Assembly: GCF_030398385.1 (NCBI RefSeq)
Contig: NZ_JAOAOQ010000050.1
Coordinates: 1 to 37,091, forward strand
Reading direction: 5' to 3'
Length of the DNA: 37,091 bases
Source of the DNA: Aquibium sp. ELW1220
Lineage (GTDB): Bacteria > Pseudomonadota > Alphaproteobacteria > Rhizobiales > Rhizobiaceae
Part shown: positions 6,693 through 14,602 of the stretch, one piece after another
Layout of the letters: each line of letters starts with the position of its first letter
Position numbering within the stretch: position 1 is the first letter of the stretch
Notes under the pieces: model-generated
What the model saw: the letters and a program-made list of their open reading frames with translations, nothing else
Databases searched by the model: none
Told to the model about the DNA's origin: nothing
Translations under genes and position numbers: made by a program

Positions 6693-8462
6693 TCACCCCA
6701 GCGCCTTCGCAGCCTCGGCCAGGCTTTCGGCCCCTTCCATCACGCGCTCCTTCAGCGCAGCGGTCTCGCCGGCGAGGTTTTCGGCGTGGAAGCGGCAAAG
6801 CGCGATGCGGTCGGCCTCCTTCGACGCCACTGCGCCGCGGCCGAGCATGGCGGCGGACGCCGCGAGCGCGAACAGGCGCAGGTAGGGCGTGGCGCCGGCG
6901 AGCGCTTCCTGCATGCGGCCCGAGGCGAGGCAGTCCTGGAGGAAGCGGGTGGTGGCTTCGAGATCGTCGATGGCGGCGGCGATCTTCTCGGGGGAGCGGC
7001 CGAAGGCCGGCAGGTTGGAGGCGCGGACGGCCTCGGCGTCGGCGCGCAGTTCGGCGATGAAGCCGTGCACGTGCTCGCCGCCCGACAGCGGCAGCTTGCG
7101 GGTGACGAGGTCGATGGCCTGGATGCCGTTGGTGCCCTCGTAGATCGGGGCGATGCGAGCGTCGCGGTAGAGGACGGCGGCGCCCGTCTCCTCGATGAAG
7201 CCCATGCCGCCATGGACCTGGACGCCGATCGAGGCGACGTCGACGCCGATGTCGGTGGCGAAGGCCTTGGCGACGGGGGTGAGCAGATTGGCGCGGTCCT
7301 GCCAGTGGCGCGCCTCGTCGCCAGACGTCGCGCGGCCCATGTCGGTGGCGTGGGCGCAGGAATAGGCGATGGCGCGGGCGGCCGCCGTCAGCGCCTTCAT
7401 GGTGAGGAGGTTGCGCTGCACGTCGGGGTGCAGGACGATGGGCGCCATGCCCTCGCCCGTGTAGCCCGCTGCCTTGCCCTGGCGGCGGTCGGTGGCGTAG
7501 GCGTGCGCCTTCTGCCAGGCGGCCTCGGCGATCGCCACGCCCTGCATGCCGACGGCCAGGCGGGCGTTGTTCATCATGGTGAACATGCAGGCCAGCCCCT
7601 TGTTCTCCTCGCCGATCAGCCAGCCGACGGCGCCCGGCGCGTCGCCGAACCTGCCGTCGCCATAGATCATGGTGCAGGTGGGCGAGCCGTGCATGCCGAG
7701 CTTGTGCTCGATGGAGGCGCAGAAGACGTCGTTGCGGGCGCCGGGATTGCCGTCCGCGTCGGGAATGAACTTCGGCACCAGGAAGAGCGAGATGCCGCGC
7801 GTGCCGGCCGGCGCGTCGGGCAGGCGGGCAAGCACGAGGTGGACGATGTTGTCGGTGAAGTCGTGCTCGCCATAGGTGATGTAGATCTTCTGGCCGAAGA
7901 CCCGGTAGGTGCCGTCGCCTGCGGGCTCGGCGCGGGCGCGCAGGGCGGCGAGGTCGGAACCGGCCTGCGGCTCGGTCAGGTTCATGGTGCCCATCCACTC
8001 GCCGGAGACGAGCTTCGGCAGGTAGAGCTGCTGGAGCGCGTGGGTGGCATGCTTTTCAAGCGCGTCGACGGCGCCCATGGTCAGCGTCGGCCCGAGCGCG
8101 AAGGCCATGGAGCCGGCGTTCCACATTTCGAGCGCGGCGACGCCCAGCATCTGCGGCAGGCCCTGGCCGCCGAATTCCTCCGGACCGGACAGCGCGTTCC
8201 AGCCGCCCTCGCGCCAGCGGGTGTAGAGGTCCGCCCAGCCCTCGGGCGTGGTGACGGCGGCGTCGGCCCAGACGGCGCCCTGCGTGTCGCCGATCTTGCC
8301 CGCCGGCGCGACCTCCTCGCCGGCGAAGCGGCCGGCCTCCGACAGGATGGCGTCGACGAGATCGCTCGACAGCTCGGGAAACACGCCGGCGTCGATCGCG
8401 GCGCGCAGGCCGGCGATCTCGTTCAGCGCGAAGGAAATGTCCTCGATGGGGGCACGATACAT
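6693..8462 (-). CDS. Acyl-CoA dehydrogenase, DmdC-like large type
   Basis: A 589-residue flavoprotein. I chose ATG 8462 (MYRAPIEDISFALNEIAG) because a GGAGGA site lies 8 bases upstream and this N-terminus is the characteristic opening of the roughly 590-residue alphaproteobacterial acyl-CoA dehydrogenase group often annotated 3-methylmercaptopropionyl-CoA dehydrogenase. The frame extends upstream without support. Visible motifs are the acyl-CoA dehydrogenase middle-domain signature 'MNLTEPQAGSDLAALR', 'GTRGISLFLVPKF', and 'IAPIYEGTNGIQAIDLVTRKL', in which the glutamate of YEGTNG corresponds to the catalytic base of medium-chain acyl-CoA dehydrogenase. The extra C-terminal helical domain accounts for the length. 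Reaction: FAD-dependent alpha,beta-dehydrogenation of an acyl-CoA, with electrons to ETF. The exact substrate cannot be read from sequence; a general beta-oxidation role with the downstream isomerase is the cautious view. Confidence 0.9.
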   Translation of the reverse strand: MYRAPIEDISFALNEIAGLRAAIDAGVFPELSSDLVDAILSEAGRFAGEEVAPAGKIGDTQGAVWADAAVTTPEGWADLYTRWREGGWNALSGPEEFGGQGLPQMLGVAALEMWNAGSMAFALGPTLTMGAVDALEKHATHALQQLYLPKLVSGEWMGTMNLTEPQAGSDLAALRARAEPAGDGTYRVFGQKIYITYGEHDFTDNIVHLVLARLPDAPAGTRGISLFLVPKFIPDADGNPGARNDVFCASIEHKLGMHGSPTCTMIYGDGRFGDAPGAVGWLIGEENKGLACMFTMMNNARLAVGMQGVAIAEAAWQKAHAYATDRRQGKAAGYTGEGMAPIVLHPDVQRNLLTMKALTAAARAIAYSCAHATDMGRATSGDEARHWQDRANLLTPVAKAFATDIGVDVASIGVQVHGGMGFIEETGAAVLYRDARIAPIYEGTNGIQAIDLVTRKLPLSGGEHVHGFIAELRADAEAVRASNLPAFGRSPEKIAAAIDDLEATTRFLQDCLASGRMQEALAGATPYLRLFALAASAAMLGRGAVASKEADRIALCRFHAENLAGETAALKERVMEGAESLAEAAKALG

Positions 8463-8745
8463 GGGGCAGTTCCTCCCGGATGCGGCCGTGACCCGACGGG
8501 CCGGCCCGTTGTGCTTGCGACGCGCGGACCACGAAGGCCGGGCGTGTCTGTGCTCGATATGGAGCGGCACGACGCTGCCGCAACCTTGCGCCGATGGCTA
8601 GTGCCATTTGACGTTTACGTCAATTCGTCGCGCGACAGGGCGGCGAAGATTCCGGCCGGCTGAAAGGCGGAAGGCAGGCGCCCGGCCAGCGGCGCGGCGC
8701 CGGCTCGCCTTGACGCCCGCGCCCTGCCCTGCCACTCAATCGGCC

Positions 8746-9729
8746 ATGGACAGCATCCAATCCCGCGAGACCCAGGGCCGGGTCGCCGACGCGCCGACCG
8801 GCCACTGGGTCTACCGCGCCCTGCCGCGATGGCTATGGCCCTATGCGCAGCTGGCGCGCTGGGACCGGCCGATCGGCTGGCAGCTTCTGATGTGGCCGTG
8901 CTGGTGGTCGGCGGCGCTGGCGGCGATCGCCTATGCGCGACCGGGCGAGCCGCTGATGACGCTGCTGCCAAATCCTTGGCATCTCCTGCTGTTCTTCCTC
9001 GGCGCCTTCGCCATGCGCGGGGCGGGCTGTACGTTCAACGACATCGTCGACAAGGGCATCGACGAGGCGGTGGAGCGCACGCGTTCTCGGCCGCTGCCGG
9101 CCGGCAAGGTGACGCGCAAACAGGCCTGGGTGTTCCTCGTGATCCAGTCGCTGGCGGGGCTCGCGGTTCTCGTCCAGTTCGACAGCTTCGTCATCCTGCT
9201 CGGCGTGGCGTCGCTGGCGATCGTGGCGGTCTACCCGTTCATGAAGCGGATCACCAACTGGCCGCAGCTGGTTCTGGGGCTCGCCTTCTCGTGGGGCGCG
9301 CTGATGGGCTGGGCGGCGGTGTTCGGCGACGTCGACCCGGCCTCGCTGTTCCTCTACGGCGGATCGATCCTGTGGGTGATCGGCTACGACACGATCTATG
9401 CCCACCAGGACAAGGAGGACGACGCGATCGTCGGCGTGCGCTCGACCGCGCGGCTGTTCGGCGACAGGACCAAGCCGGCGCTGATCGCGCTCTATGGCGG
9501 GGCACTGCTCATGATGGGAGCGGCCTGCGCCTCGGCGATGGCGCCGTTTCCGGCGCTGGCCGGCCTGCTGGCAGCCGGCGCGCACATGATGCGCCAGGTG
9601 CAGGCGCTCGACATCGACGATCCGGACCAGTGCCTGGCGCTGTTCAGGTCGAACAACACCGTGGGCTGGCTGATCTTCCTCGGCTTCGTCGGGGGCGGGA
9701 TCTGGATGGCGATCAGCCCGCTGGTCTGA
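8746..9729 (+). CDS. ubiA: 4-hydroxybenzoate polyprenyltransferase UbiA
   Basis: 327-residue integral membrane prenyltransferase for ubiquinone synthesis; attaches the polyprenyl tail to 4-hydroxybenzoate at the inner membrane. The first Asp-rich motif is N98-D-x-x-D102-x-x-x-D106 in 'NDIVDKGIDEAVERTRSRPLP'. The second is 'DTIYAHQDKEDD' about 115 residues later; both bind Mg-diphosphate. About eight or nine hydrophobic helices can be seen. ATG 8746 (MDSIQSRET) was chosen: the frame extends to 8608, but the upstream codons give a basic low-complexity peptide unlike UbiA N-termini. Its polyprenyl substrate would be made by the synthase at 28378-29394. The stop codon overlaps the left arm of an inverted-repeat element. 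Confidence 0.93.
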   Translation: MDSIQSRETQGRVADAPTGHWVYRALPRWLWPYAQLARWDRPIGWQLLMWPCWWSAALAAIAYARPGEPLMTLLPNPWHLLLFFLGAFAMRGAGCTFNDIVDKGIDEAVERTRSRPLPAGKVTRKQAWVFLVIQSLAGLAVLVQFDSFVILLGVASLAIVAVYPFMKRITNWPQLVLGLAFSWGALMGWAAVFGDVDPASLFLYGGSILWVIGYDTIYAHQDKEDDAIVGVRSTARLFGDRTKPALIALYGGALLMMGAACASAMAPFPALAGLLAAGAHMMRQVQALDIDDPDQCLALFRSNNTVGWLIFLGFVGGGIWMAISPLV

Positions 9730-9871
9730 GTGTCTGATCCAAAAGTCGCCATACCGGGCTGCAAATCGCGCTTTCTGCGCTTCCGGTGCTCACGTCCCCG
9801 AATGTACGCTCCGCTCCGGTTCTCGAAATCGCTATTTTCGCCTCGGCCTGGCGCTTTTTGATTCAGACACT
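9729..9871. repeat. 143-bp element bounded by inverted repeats, downstream of ubiA
   Basis: The ends are near-perfect inverted copies: agtgtctgatccaaaag (9729-9745) and, on the other strand, agtgtctgaatcaaaaag (9871-9854). The interior is made of alternating GC-rich stretches with internal partial palindromes (gcgctttctgcgc, cgaaatcgctattttcg). It has no open frame of note. The layout is that of a small intergenic palindromic element, and it could also serve as a bidirectional transcription stop between the convergent ubiA and DUF6101-like genes. Confidence 0.65.
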
Positions 9872-9903
9872 GAGAAACGCCGGACGGACGCCGGGCGCCC
9901 CGG

Positions 9904-10461
9904 TCAGTTGCGGGCGATGATCTCCTCGCCCTTCACCACCAGGCGAAGGCCGAGATCGCCCTTGCGGCGGCGGGCGAGAAAGCGCGGCCGGCGCGGCTGC
10001 GATCCGACCCGCTTGCGCCGGTCGACCGGACGGGCGGTGGTGAGGGACGATTCCAGCGAGCGGGCGACGCCGTCGGCCTCGATCAGCAGCATCGGCAGCT
10101 TGAGCACCTCCGACCAGGCGCGCCAGTCGGCCGCCACGTCGTCGAGATCGTCGGCGACGAGAAGCGGCACGCAGAGCATCGGATCGGCGTGGTGGAGTTC
10201 GAGCGTGACGGTGACGTTGCCCAGGCCATCCTCGATGGCGCGGGCGGCCACGCCCTGGAAGGTGCGCGCCGGCAAAAGCAGCGACACCGGCAGCCCCGAC
10301 CGCTCCAGAATGCGGCGCATGACGGCGCCGCGCCGGTCGATCGTCACGGTGACCTCGCCGAGGTCGTCGCGGGACGCATAGCTCGTCATCTGGGGCAACC
10401 GGAACGGGTCGAGCCGCATGTTGCGGCCGGCCCAGCCGGGCTTGGTCACCGAGTTCATCAT
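9904..10461 (-). CDS. DUF6101-like hypothetical protein
   Basis: 185-residue protein with the opening 'NMRLDPFRLPQMTSYASRDD', then 'VTVTIDRRGAVMRRI', 'LPVSLLLPARTFQGVAARAI' and 'VTVTLELHHADPMLCVPLLVADDLDDVAADWRAW', a pattern I associate with the alphaproteobacterial DUF6101 family (recognised from memory). It ends in a strongly basic segment (DRRKRVGSQPRRPRFLARRRKG). No signal peptide and no enzymatic motif. ATG 10461 was chosen because AGGAAGG stands four bases upstream; the in-frame TTG at 10476 lies before that site. The function is unknown. Convergent with ubiA across the inverted-repeat element. Confidence 0.75.
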   Translation of the reverse strand: MMNSVTKPGWAGRNMRLDPFRLPQMTSYASRDDLGEVTVTIDRRGAVMRRILERSGLPVSLLLPARTFQGVAARAIEDGLGNVTVTLELHHADPMLCVPLLVADDLDDVAADWRAWSEVLKLPMLLIEADGVARSLESSLTTARPVDRRKRVGSQPRRPRFLARRRKGDLGLRLVVKGEEIIARN

Positions 10462-10774
10462 TACGCCTTCCTGCAATCCCTGAGAGCCGAATTCGCGGTC
10501 CTCGCGGGCCGATTTGCTCGGCCTCGTATGGGTTGCAGACTAGCGGGGGGGACTTACCGCCGGCCTTAGAAGTTCGGTTAAATTTTGCTAGCGCGGGCGA
10601 TGGTTAGCGGAATGCCACCAGAACGCGAAGAATTGCGCAGGGGCCGGACGGGAGGTGGAAAGCGTATCGTCGTCCCCTCTACACTTTTCGTGTACATTCA
10701 GGACAGGCGAATAAACTCGGCTGCCATGCGTCGTCCGAGAGCGTCGTGCAACAATGCATGGAAAGGAGGCCGCC
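10462..10774. other. Divergent intergenic region between DUF6101-like and brnA-like genes
   Basis: 313 bases with no gene. The part near 10550-10600 is relatively AT-rich (gttaaattttgctagc) and may hold the promoter of the leftward gene. A short palindrome at 10680-10694 lies closer to the brnA-like gene. In particular no BrnT-like toxin frame can be read in this space. Confidence 0.5.
10680..10694. promoter_or_regulatory. Operator-like palindrome upstream of the brnA-like gene
   Basis: TACAC (10680-10684) and GTGTA (10690-10694) are perfect inverted copies with a 5-base centre, about 80 bases before the antitoxin-like start. BrnA-family proteins are DNA-binding autoregulators, so an operator is plausible. 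The assignment is inference from position and symmetry. Confidence 0.35.
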
Positions 10775-11053
10775 ATGAGCGAGCCGGATACCAGGCGGGC
10801 ATCGCTCGCCGACATAAGGCGGATGAAGGAGGCCGGTGAACTCCATCACGATGCGGCTTCGCCCGACGGCGAGAGCCTGGGAGCGGCGTTCCGGGCGAAT
10901 GCGGAGATCGAGGAACCCAAGCGACCTCGTTCGGTCCATCTGAAGCTCGATCCGGACGTGTTCGAGTTCTTCCGGCAGCAGGCGGGCGGCAAGGGGCATC
11001 TGACGAAGATGCAGAACGTGCTGAAGGCCCATGCCGACGCGCATCGGCGGTGA
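10775..11053 (+). CDS. Orphan BrnA/DUF4415-type antitoxin
   Basis: 92-residue basic-acidic protein. The C-terminal half 'KRPRSVHLKLDPDVFEFFRQQAGGKGHLTKMQNVLKAHADAH' matches the BrnA (DUF4415) pattern: a short beta strand, then 'LDPDV-hydrophobic-FFR', then a helix with 'GKG-x-x-T-x-x-N-x-x-L', which is a ribbon-helix-helix DNA-binding fold. ATG 10775 has AAGGAGG four to five bases upstream and was preferred to ATG 10754. BrnA normally follows its toxin BrnT in one operon; here no BrnT is found on either side (divergent DUF6101-like gene upstream, convergent oxidase downstream). It may be a solitary regulator, a remnant of a lost pair, or an antitoxin acting in trans. Confidence 0.75.
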   Translation: MSEPDTRRASLADIRRMKEAGELHHDAASPDGESLGAAFRANAEIEEPKRPRSVHLKLDPDVFEFFRQQAGGKGHLTKMQNVLKAHADAHRR

Positions 11054-11071
11054 ACCGCCGGATGCTGCCGG

Positions 11072-12493
11072 TCAGATGACCTTGCCCGGGTTCATGATCC
11101 CCGCCGGGTCGAAGCTCGCCTTGATGCGGCGCATCAGGTCGGTGGCGACGGGGGACTGGGTGGCGAGAAGTTCGTCGCGCTTCATGCGGCCGATGCCGTG
11201 TTCGGCCGAGATGGAGCCGGAAAAGTCGCGCACGACGGCGTGGACGATATCGTTCAGCTCGCGGTAGCGGGCGAGGAAGGCGGCCTTGTCGCCGCCTTCC
11301 GGCTGCGAGACGTTGTAGTGCAGGTTGCCGTCGCCCATGTGACCGAAGGTGACGAGGCGGGCGCCGGGCGCGGCGGCGAGCACGGCCCGGCCGGCCTTCT
11401 CGATGAAGGCCGGAATCGCCGCCACCGGCACCGAGATGTCGTGCTTGATGGAGGCGCCTTCCGGCTTCTGCGCGTCGGACATCGCCTCGCGGATGGCCCA
11501 GAAGGCGTGGGCCTGGGACAGGTTCTGGGCGATGACGGCATCGTCGGCGAGGCCGGCCTCGAAGCCTTCGGCGAGGATCTCCTCGATCAGGGCGCGGGCA
11601 TCTTCGGCCGAGCGGCCGGACGAGATCTCCATCAGCACCAGCCAGGGGTGGGCACCGGGCAGAGGCGCGGCGAGGCCCGGCGTATGGCGCACGGAGAAGC
11701 CGACGGAGATCGCCGCGCAGAGCTCGAAGGCGGTGAGGCCGGAGCCGGCGCGGTCGAGCGCCAGCGAAAACAGCGACAGCGCCCTGTCCGGCGAGGCAAG
11801 GCCGACCCAGGCGACCTCGCGGCCCTTCGGCTTCGGCACGAGCTTCAGCACGGCGGCGGTGATGACGCCGAGCGTGCCCTCCGCGCCGACGAAGAGGTTC
11901 TTCAGGTCGTAGCCGGTGTTGTCCTTCTTCAGCTTGCGCAGATCGTCGAAGACCTCGCCGGTGGGCAGCACCACCTCGACGCCGAGGCAGAGCTCGCGGG
12001 CATTGCCATGGGCGAGCACGCCGGTGCCGCCGGCATTGGACGAGAGATTGCCGCCGATCTGCGCCGAGCCCTGCGAGGCGAGCGACAGCGGGAAGAGCCG
12101 GCCCGCGGCATCGGCCGCCTCCTGGACGCGCTGGAGGACGACGCCGGCCTCGACCGTGATGGTGCTGGAGGCGACGTCGAGTTCGCGGATGCGGTCGAGA
12201 CGCGACAGCGACAGGACGATCTCGCCGCCCGACATGTCGGGCGTGCCGCCGCCGACGAGGCCGGTGTTGCCGCCCTGCGGCACGACCGGCGTGCGGCTCT
12301 CGCTGGCCAGCGCGAGGATCCTCGAGACCTCGTCGACGGATCCCGGCCTGAGCACGAGGCCGGTGCGGCCGGACCACAGACCGCGCGGCTCGGTGACGTG
12401 GGCGGCGATTTCGGCCTCGGCGGTCAGCGCGTGGCGTTCGCCGACGATGGCGGCGAAACGGGCGAGGAGATCGGGCGAGAGGATGGCGGTCAT
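11072..12493 (-). CDS. FAD-linked 2-hydroxyacid oxidase/dehydrogenase (GlcD / D-2-hydroxyglutarate dehydrogenase-like)
   Basis: 473-residue flavoprotein of the FAD-binding type 2 (PCMH) plus FAD-oxidase C family. The FAD-binding segments are 'VVPQGGNTGLVGGGTPDMSGGEIVLSL', 'GGNLSSNAGGTGVLAHGNARELCLGVEVVLPTGEV' and 'KDNTGYDLKNLFVGAEGTLGVITAAVLKL'. The C-terminal half has 'FGHMGDGNLHYNV' (metal/substrate histidines) and 'SAEHGIGRMKRDEL', both typical of D-lactate, glycolate and D-2-hydroxyglutarate dehydrogenases. It would oxidise a D-2-hydroxyacid to the 2-oxoacid in the cytoplasm or at the membrane. The substrate cannot be fixed from sequence. ATG 12493 (MTAILSPDLLARF) fits family N-termini; an in-frame ATG at 12520 is less likely. 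No partner subunits (GlcE/GlcF) are adjacent, which argues for a single-subunit enzyme. Confidence 0.88.
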   Translation of the reverse strand: MTAILSPDLLARFAAIVGERHALTAEAEIAAHVTEPRGLWSGRTGLVLRPGSVDEVSRILALASESRTPVVPQGGNTGLVGGGTPDMSGGEIVLSLSRLDRIRELDVASSTITVEAGVVLQRVQEAADAAGRLFPLSLASQGSAQIGGNLSSNAGGTGVLAHGNARELCLGVEVVLPTGEVFDDLRKLKKDNTGYDLKNLFVGAEGTLGVITAAVLKLVPKPKGREVAWVGLASPDRALSLFSLALDRAGSGLTAFELCAAISVGFSVRHTPGLAAPLPGAHPWLVLMEISSGRSAEDARALIEEILAEGFEAGLADDAVIAQNLSQAHAFWAIREAMSDAQKPEGASIKHDISVPVAAIPAFIEKAGRAVLAAAPGARLVTFGHMGDGNLHYNVSQPEGGDKAAFLARYRELNDIVHAVVRDFSGSISAEHGIGRMKRDELLATQSPVATDLMRRIKASFDPAGIMNPGKVI

Positions 12494-12565
12494 GGGTGGT
12501 CCCGGAATGGCGCGGTGCACAATCGCGACGTCGCGCCGGAGCGCCTCGCGATCGCCCCGAAGCGG

Positions 12566-13717
12566 CTATGCATGCCTGAGGTCGTCGGCTTTTGGCAGAC
12601 CGTCGGCCGCAAGCGGATTTCCGTCTTCGGGAGACACGCCGGGGGAGGCGGGCTTCGGCGACAGGAGCTTTTCTCGAAGCCAGGCCTGCGCCGGCACCTC
12701 GAAATATCGGTAGACGGGGATGCTCACCGCGATCACGGTGCCGCAGAACACGGCAAGCGTCGCGGGCTCAGCCACGACATCCTGCCACCCGAGCGCCGCG
12801 ATGGTCATCTTCATCATCATCAGAATGGGCATGTGGGTGAGATAGGTGGCATAGGTTATCGCGCCTATCCAGCCCAGTGATCGCGGAACGGGCGGCAGCG
12901 AGAAGTCCATGCAGACGAGCCCGGCGATCGCGATCGGCAGGCAGACGATGGTGAGCACGGTGGAAAGCCGATCGATCTGGCCGGACCGCACGACGGCAGC
13001 GGCAATCGCGACGCTCAACGAGACGAGGGCCACGCCGAGCAGCAGCATGGACCGTTTCGACAGGCGCCTGGCCAGCCAGGCCACGGCGAGCGAGGCCGCA
13101 ACGCCGAGAAAGAACAGCCCGACACAGTAGACGATGACATTGGCGGACAGCAGCCACCAGACGATGCCGGCGCATGCGATGGCCAGAGCCGCCGGCACGT
13201 TGCGCGAGGCCGTGAGGACATAGGCGGCGAACATCGCATAGGCGATGATCTCGACCGAGACGCTCCATATCGGGCCGTTGAAGGAATCGCCGACCTGGAA
13301 ACCCCAGCTGGAGGCGAAGAAGAGCTGCAGGACGAAGTGATACGCGTCGTTGTTCTCGTAGACCTGGTGCGTACCGAAGACGGCAAAGCTCAGAGCCTGG
13401 ATGGCCGCGACGAGCAGCAGCGTGGCGAGATGCAGCGGATAGAGGCGGGAGAAGCGACGTATCGCGAAATCGCGCAGGCTGAAGCGCACGTCCTCGCGGC
13501 AGTAGGTGACGGCGAACACCACGCCCGACAACACCCAGAAGGCCTGCACGGCGACCCCGCCATAGTCGTAGAAGGGCCAGAGCAGGGCATAGAGCGGAAG
13601 CCGGTCGGCCATGAGCGGGTTCCACAGCGGCGGATCGAAGAGCCACCGGTAATGGACCAGCACCACGGCCAGGGCTGCGACGCCTCGCGCGAGATCGATG
13701 TGAGTGAGACGAGGCAA
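12566..13717 (-). CDS. Acyltransferase family 3 membrane protein (OafA/YrhL type)
   Basis: 383 residues with about ten hydrophobic helices. The N-terminus 'HIDLARGVAALAVVLVHYRW' is the signature of acyltransferase 3, in which the first-helix arginine and a histidine are essential. 'FWVLSGVVFAVTY' and 'RRFSRLYPLHLATLL' (R-x-x-R-x-x-P) are the next conserved blocks, and 'SLGWIGAITYATYLTHMPILMMM' the last. The family moves acetyl or other acyl groups from the cytoplasm to cell-surface sugars or lipids. No sugar pathway genes adjoin it, so the acceptor is unknown. It is divergent from the ICMT-like gene, sharing a 213-base upstream region, and lies 72 bases from the start of the oxidase on the same strand. 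Confidence 0.9.
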   Translation of the reverse strand: MPRLTHIDLARGVAALAVVLVHYRWLFDPPLWNPLMADRLPLYALLWPFYDYGGVAVQAFWVLSGVVFAVTYCREDVRFSLRDFAIRRFSRLYPLHLATLLLVAAIQALSFAVFGTHQVYENNDAYHFVLQLFFASSWGFQVGDSFNGPIWSVSVEIIAYAMFAAYVLTASRNVPAALAIACAGIVWWLLSANVIVYCVGLFFLGVAASLAVAWLARRLSKRSMLLLGVALVSLSVAIAAAVVRSGQIDRLSTVLTIVCLPIAIAGLVCMDFSLPPVPRSLGWIGAITYATYLTHMPILMMMKMTIAALGWQDVVAEPATLAVFCGTVIAVSIPVYRYFEVPAQAWLREKLLSPKPASPGVSPEDGNPLAADGLPKADDLRHA

Positions 13718-13930
13718 GGCTGGACCCTCTGGCAGAACCGCGAGCCAACAGCGGCGACATCACGCTGTCAAGGTGAAGCGGCGCTTCCGCAACGGTTCGC
13801 TCCGCCGGAACGCCCCCGCCCGGTGCCGCGCAGGGCGCAGCCCCGTCGGGCGCTGCGACAAGGAGCGTGCTTGCTCCCGGCTAACGAATGGCGCCATACC
13901 ACCCGCTTCCGAACGTGAAGGAAAACCGCG

Positions 13931-14536
13931 ATGTCCGTCGAAGCCTTCCACCAGCGTACGCGCATCCGGCTGCTGCAGGCCGGAGGGGTGGCGCTCGGTC
14001 TGCTGCTGCTTGCGGGACAGCCGCGCTGGACCGGCGCGGTTCACGAGCGGCTGGAGTTCCTCGGCTTCTGCCTCGTGGTGGCCTGCATTGCCGGACGCCT
14101 GTGGAGCATCCTCTATCTCGGCGGGCGCAAGAACAGGTCGCTGGTGGTGGAGGGGCCGTATTCGATGACCCGCAATCCGCTGTATGTCTTCTCGACCATC
14201 GGCGCCGTCGGCGTCGGGCTGATCTACGGCTCGGTCGTGGTGGCGCTGCTGCTCGGCGTGCTCAGCGCTTGGGCGTTCTTCCTGACCGCCCGCAAGGAGG
14301 AAGCCTATCTGCGCGAGGCCTTCGGGCAGCCCTATGCGACCTATGCCGCGCGGACGCCGCTGTTCTGGCCGCGCCCCTCGCTCTACCGCGACTCGGCGGA
14401 GGTCTCGTTCTCGCCGAAGGTCCTGAAGCAGACGTTTCTCGACGGGCTGGTGTTCCTGGCGATGTTCCCCGCACTGGAAGCAATCGAGTGGCTGCAGGCC
14501 GAGGGCGTGCTCAAGGTGTTCTTCCACTTCGCGTAG
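13931..14536 (+). CDS. ICMT-like membrane methyltransferase
   Basis: 201-residue membrane protein. Two N-terminal helices are followed by 'GPYSMTRNPLYVFSTIGAVGVGLIYG', the S-adenosylmethionine-binding signature of the isoprenylcysteine carboxyl methyltransferase / phospholipid methyltransferase fold (GPY-x-x-x-RNPxY). Next is 'ARKEEAYLREAFGQPYATYAARTP', the E-E-x-x-L-x-x-x-F-G-x-x-Y element that completes the active site. A C-terminal extension of about 55 residues ends in a further hydrophobic segment. AAGGA lies just upstream of ATG 13931. Bacterial members methylate lipids or unknown small molecules, and the substrate is not known here. A second member of the fold lies at 22874-23455. Confidence 0.8.
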   Translation: MSVEAFHQRTRIRLLQAGGVALGLLLLAGQPRWTGAVHERLEFLGFCLVVACIAGRLWSILYLGGRKNRSLVVEGPYSMTRNPLYVFSTIGAVGVGLIYGSVVVALLLGVLSAWAFFLTARKEEAYLREAFGQPYATYAARTPLFWPRPSLYRDSAEVSFSPKVLKQTFLDGLVFLAMFPALEAIEWLQAEGVLKVFFHFA

Positions 14537-14602
14537 CGGGTGGCGTTCGGCATCGGCGAACAGCCGGGCGAACGGCGCGAAGGCTCAGCCGCGCGGGGCG
14601 GC

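Noticed and set aside
5741-8462. Dimethylsulfoniopropionate demethylation module (DmdC plus DmdD)
   Set aside because: The DmdC-like label applies to many general acyl-CoA dehydrogenases, and the crotonase lacks the first hydratase glutamate; no dmdA or dmdB is nearby.
6666-8663. Long open frame of 665 codons on the plus strand
   Set aside because: It is antisense to the well-supported acyl-CoA dehydrogenase, has low-complexity Ala/Gly/Arg/Val composition and no family motif; such frames are common in high-GC DNA.
11198-12880. Open frame of 560 codons on the plus strand
   Set aside because: Antisense to the FAD-linked oxidase and part of the acyltransferase; composition is typical of antisense frames.
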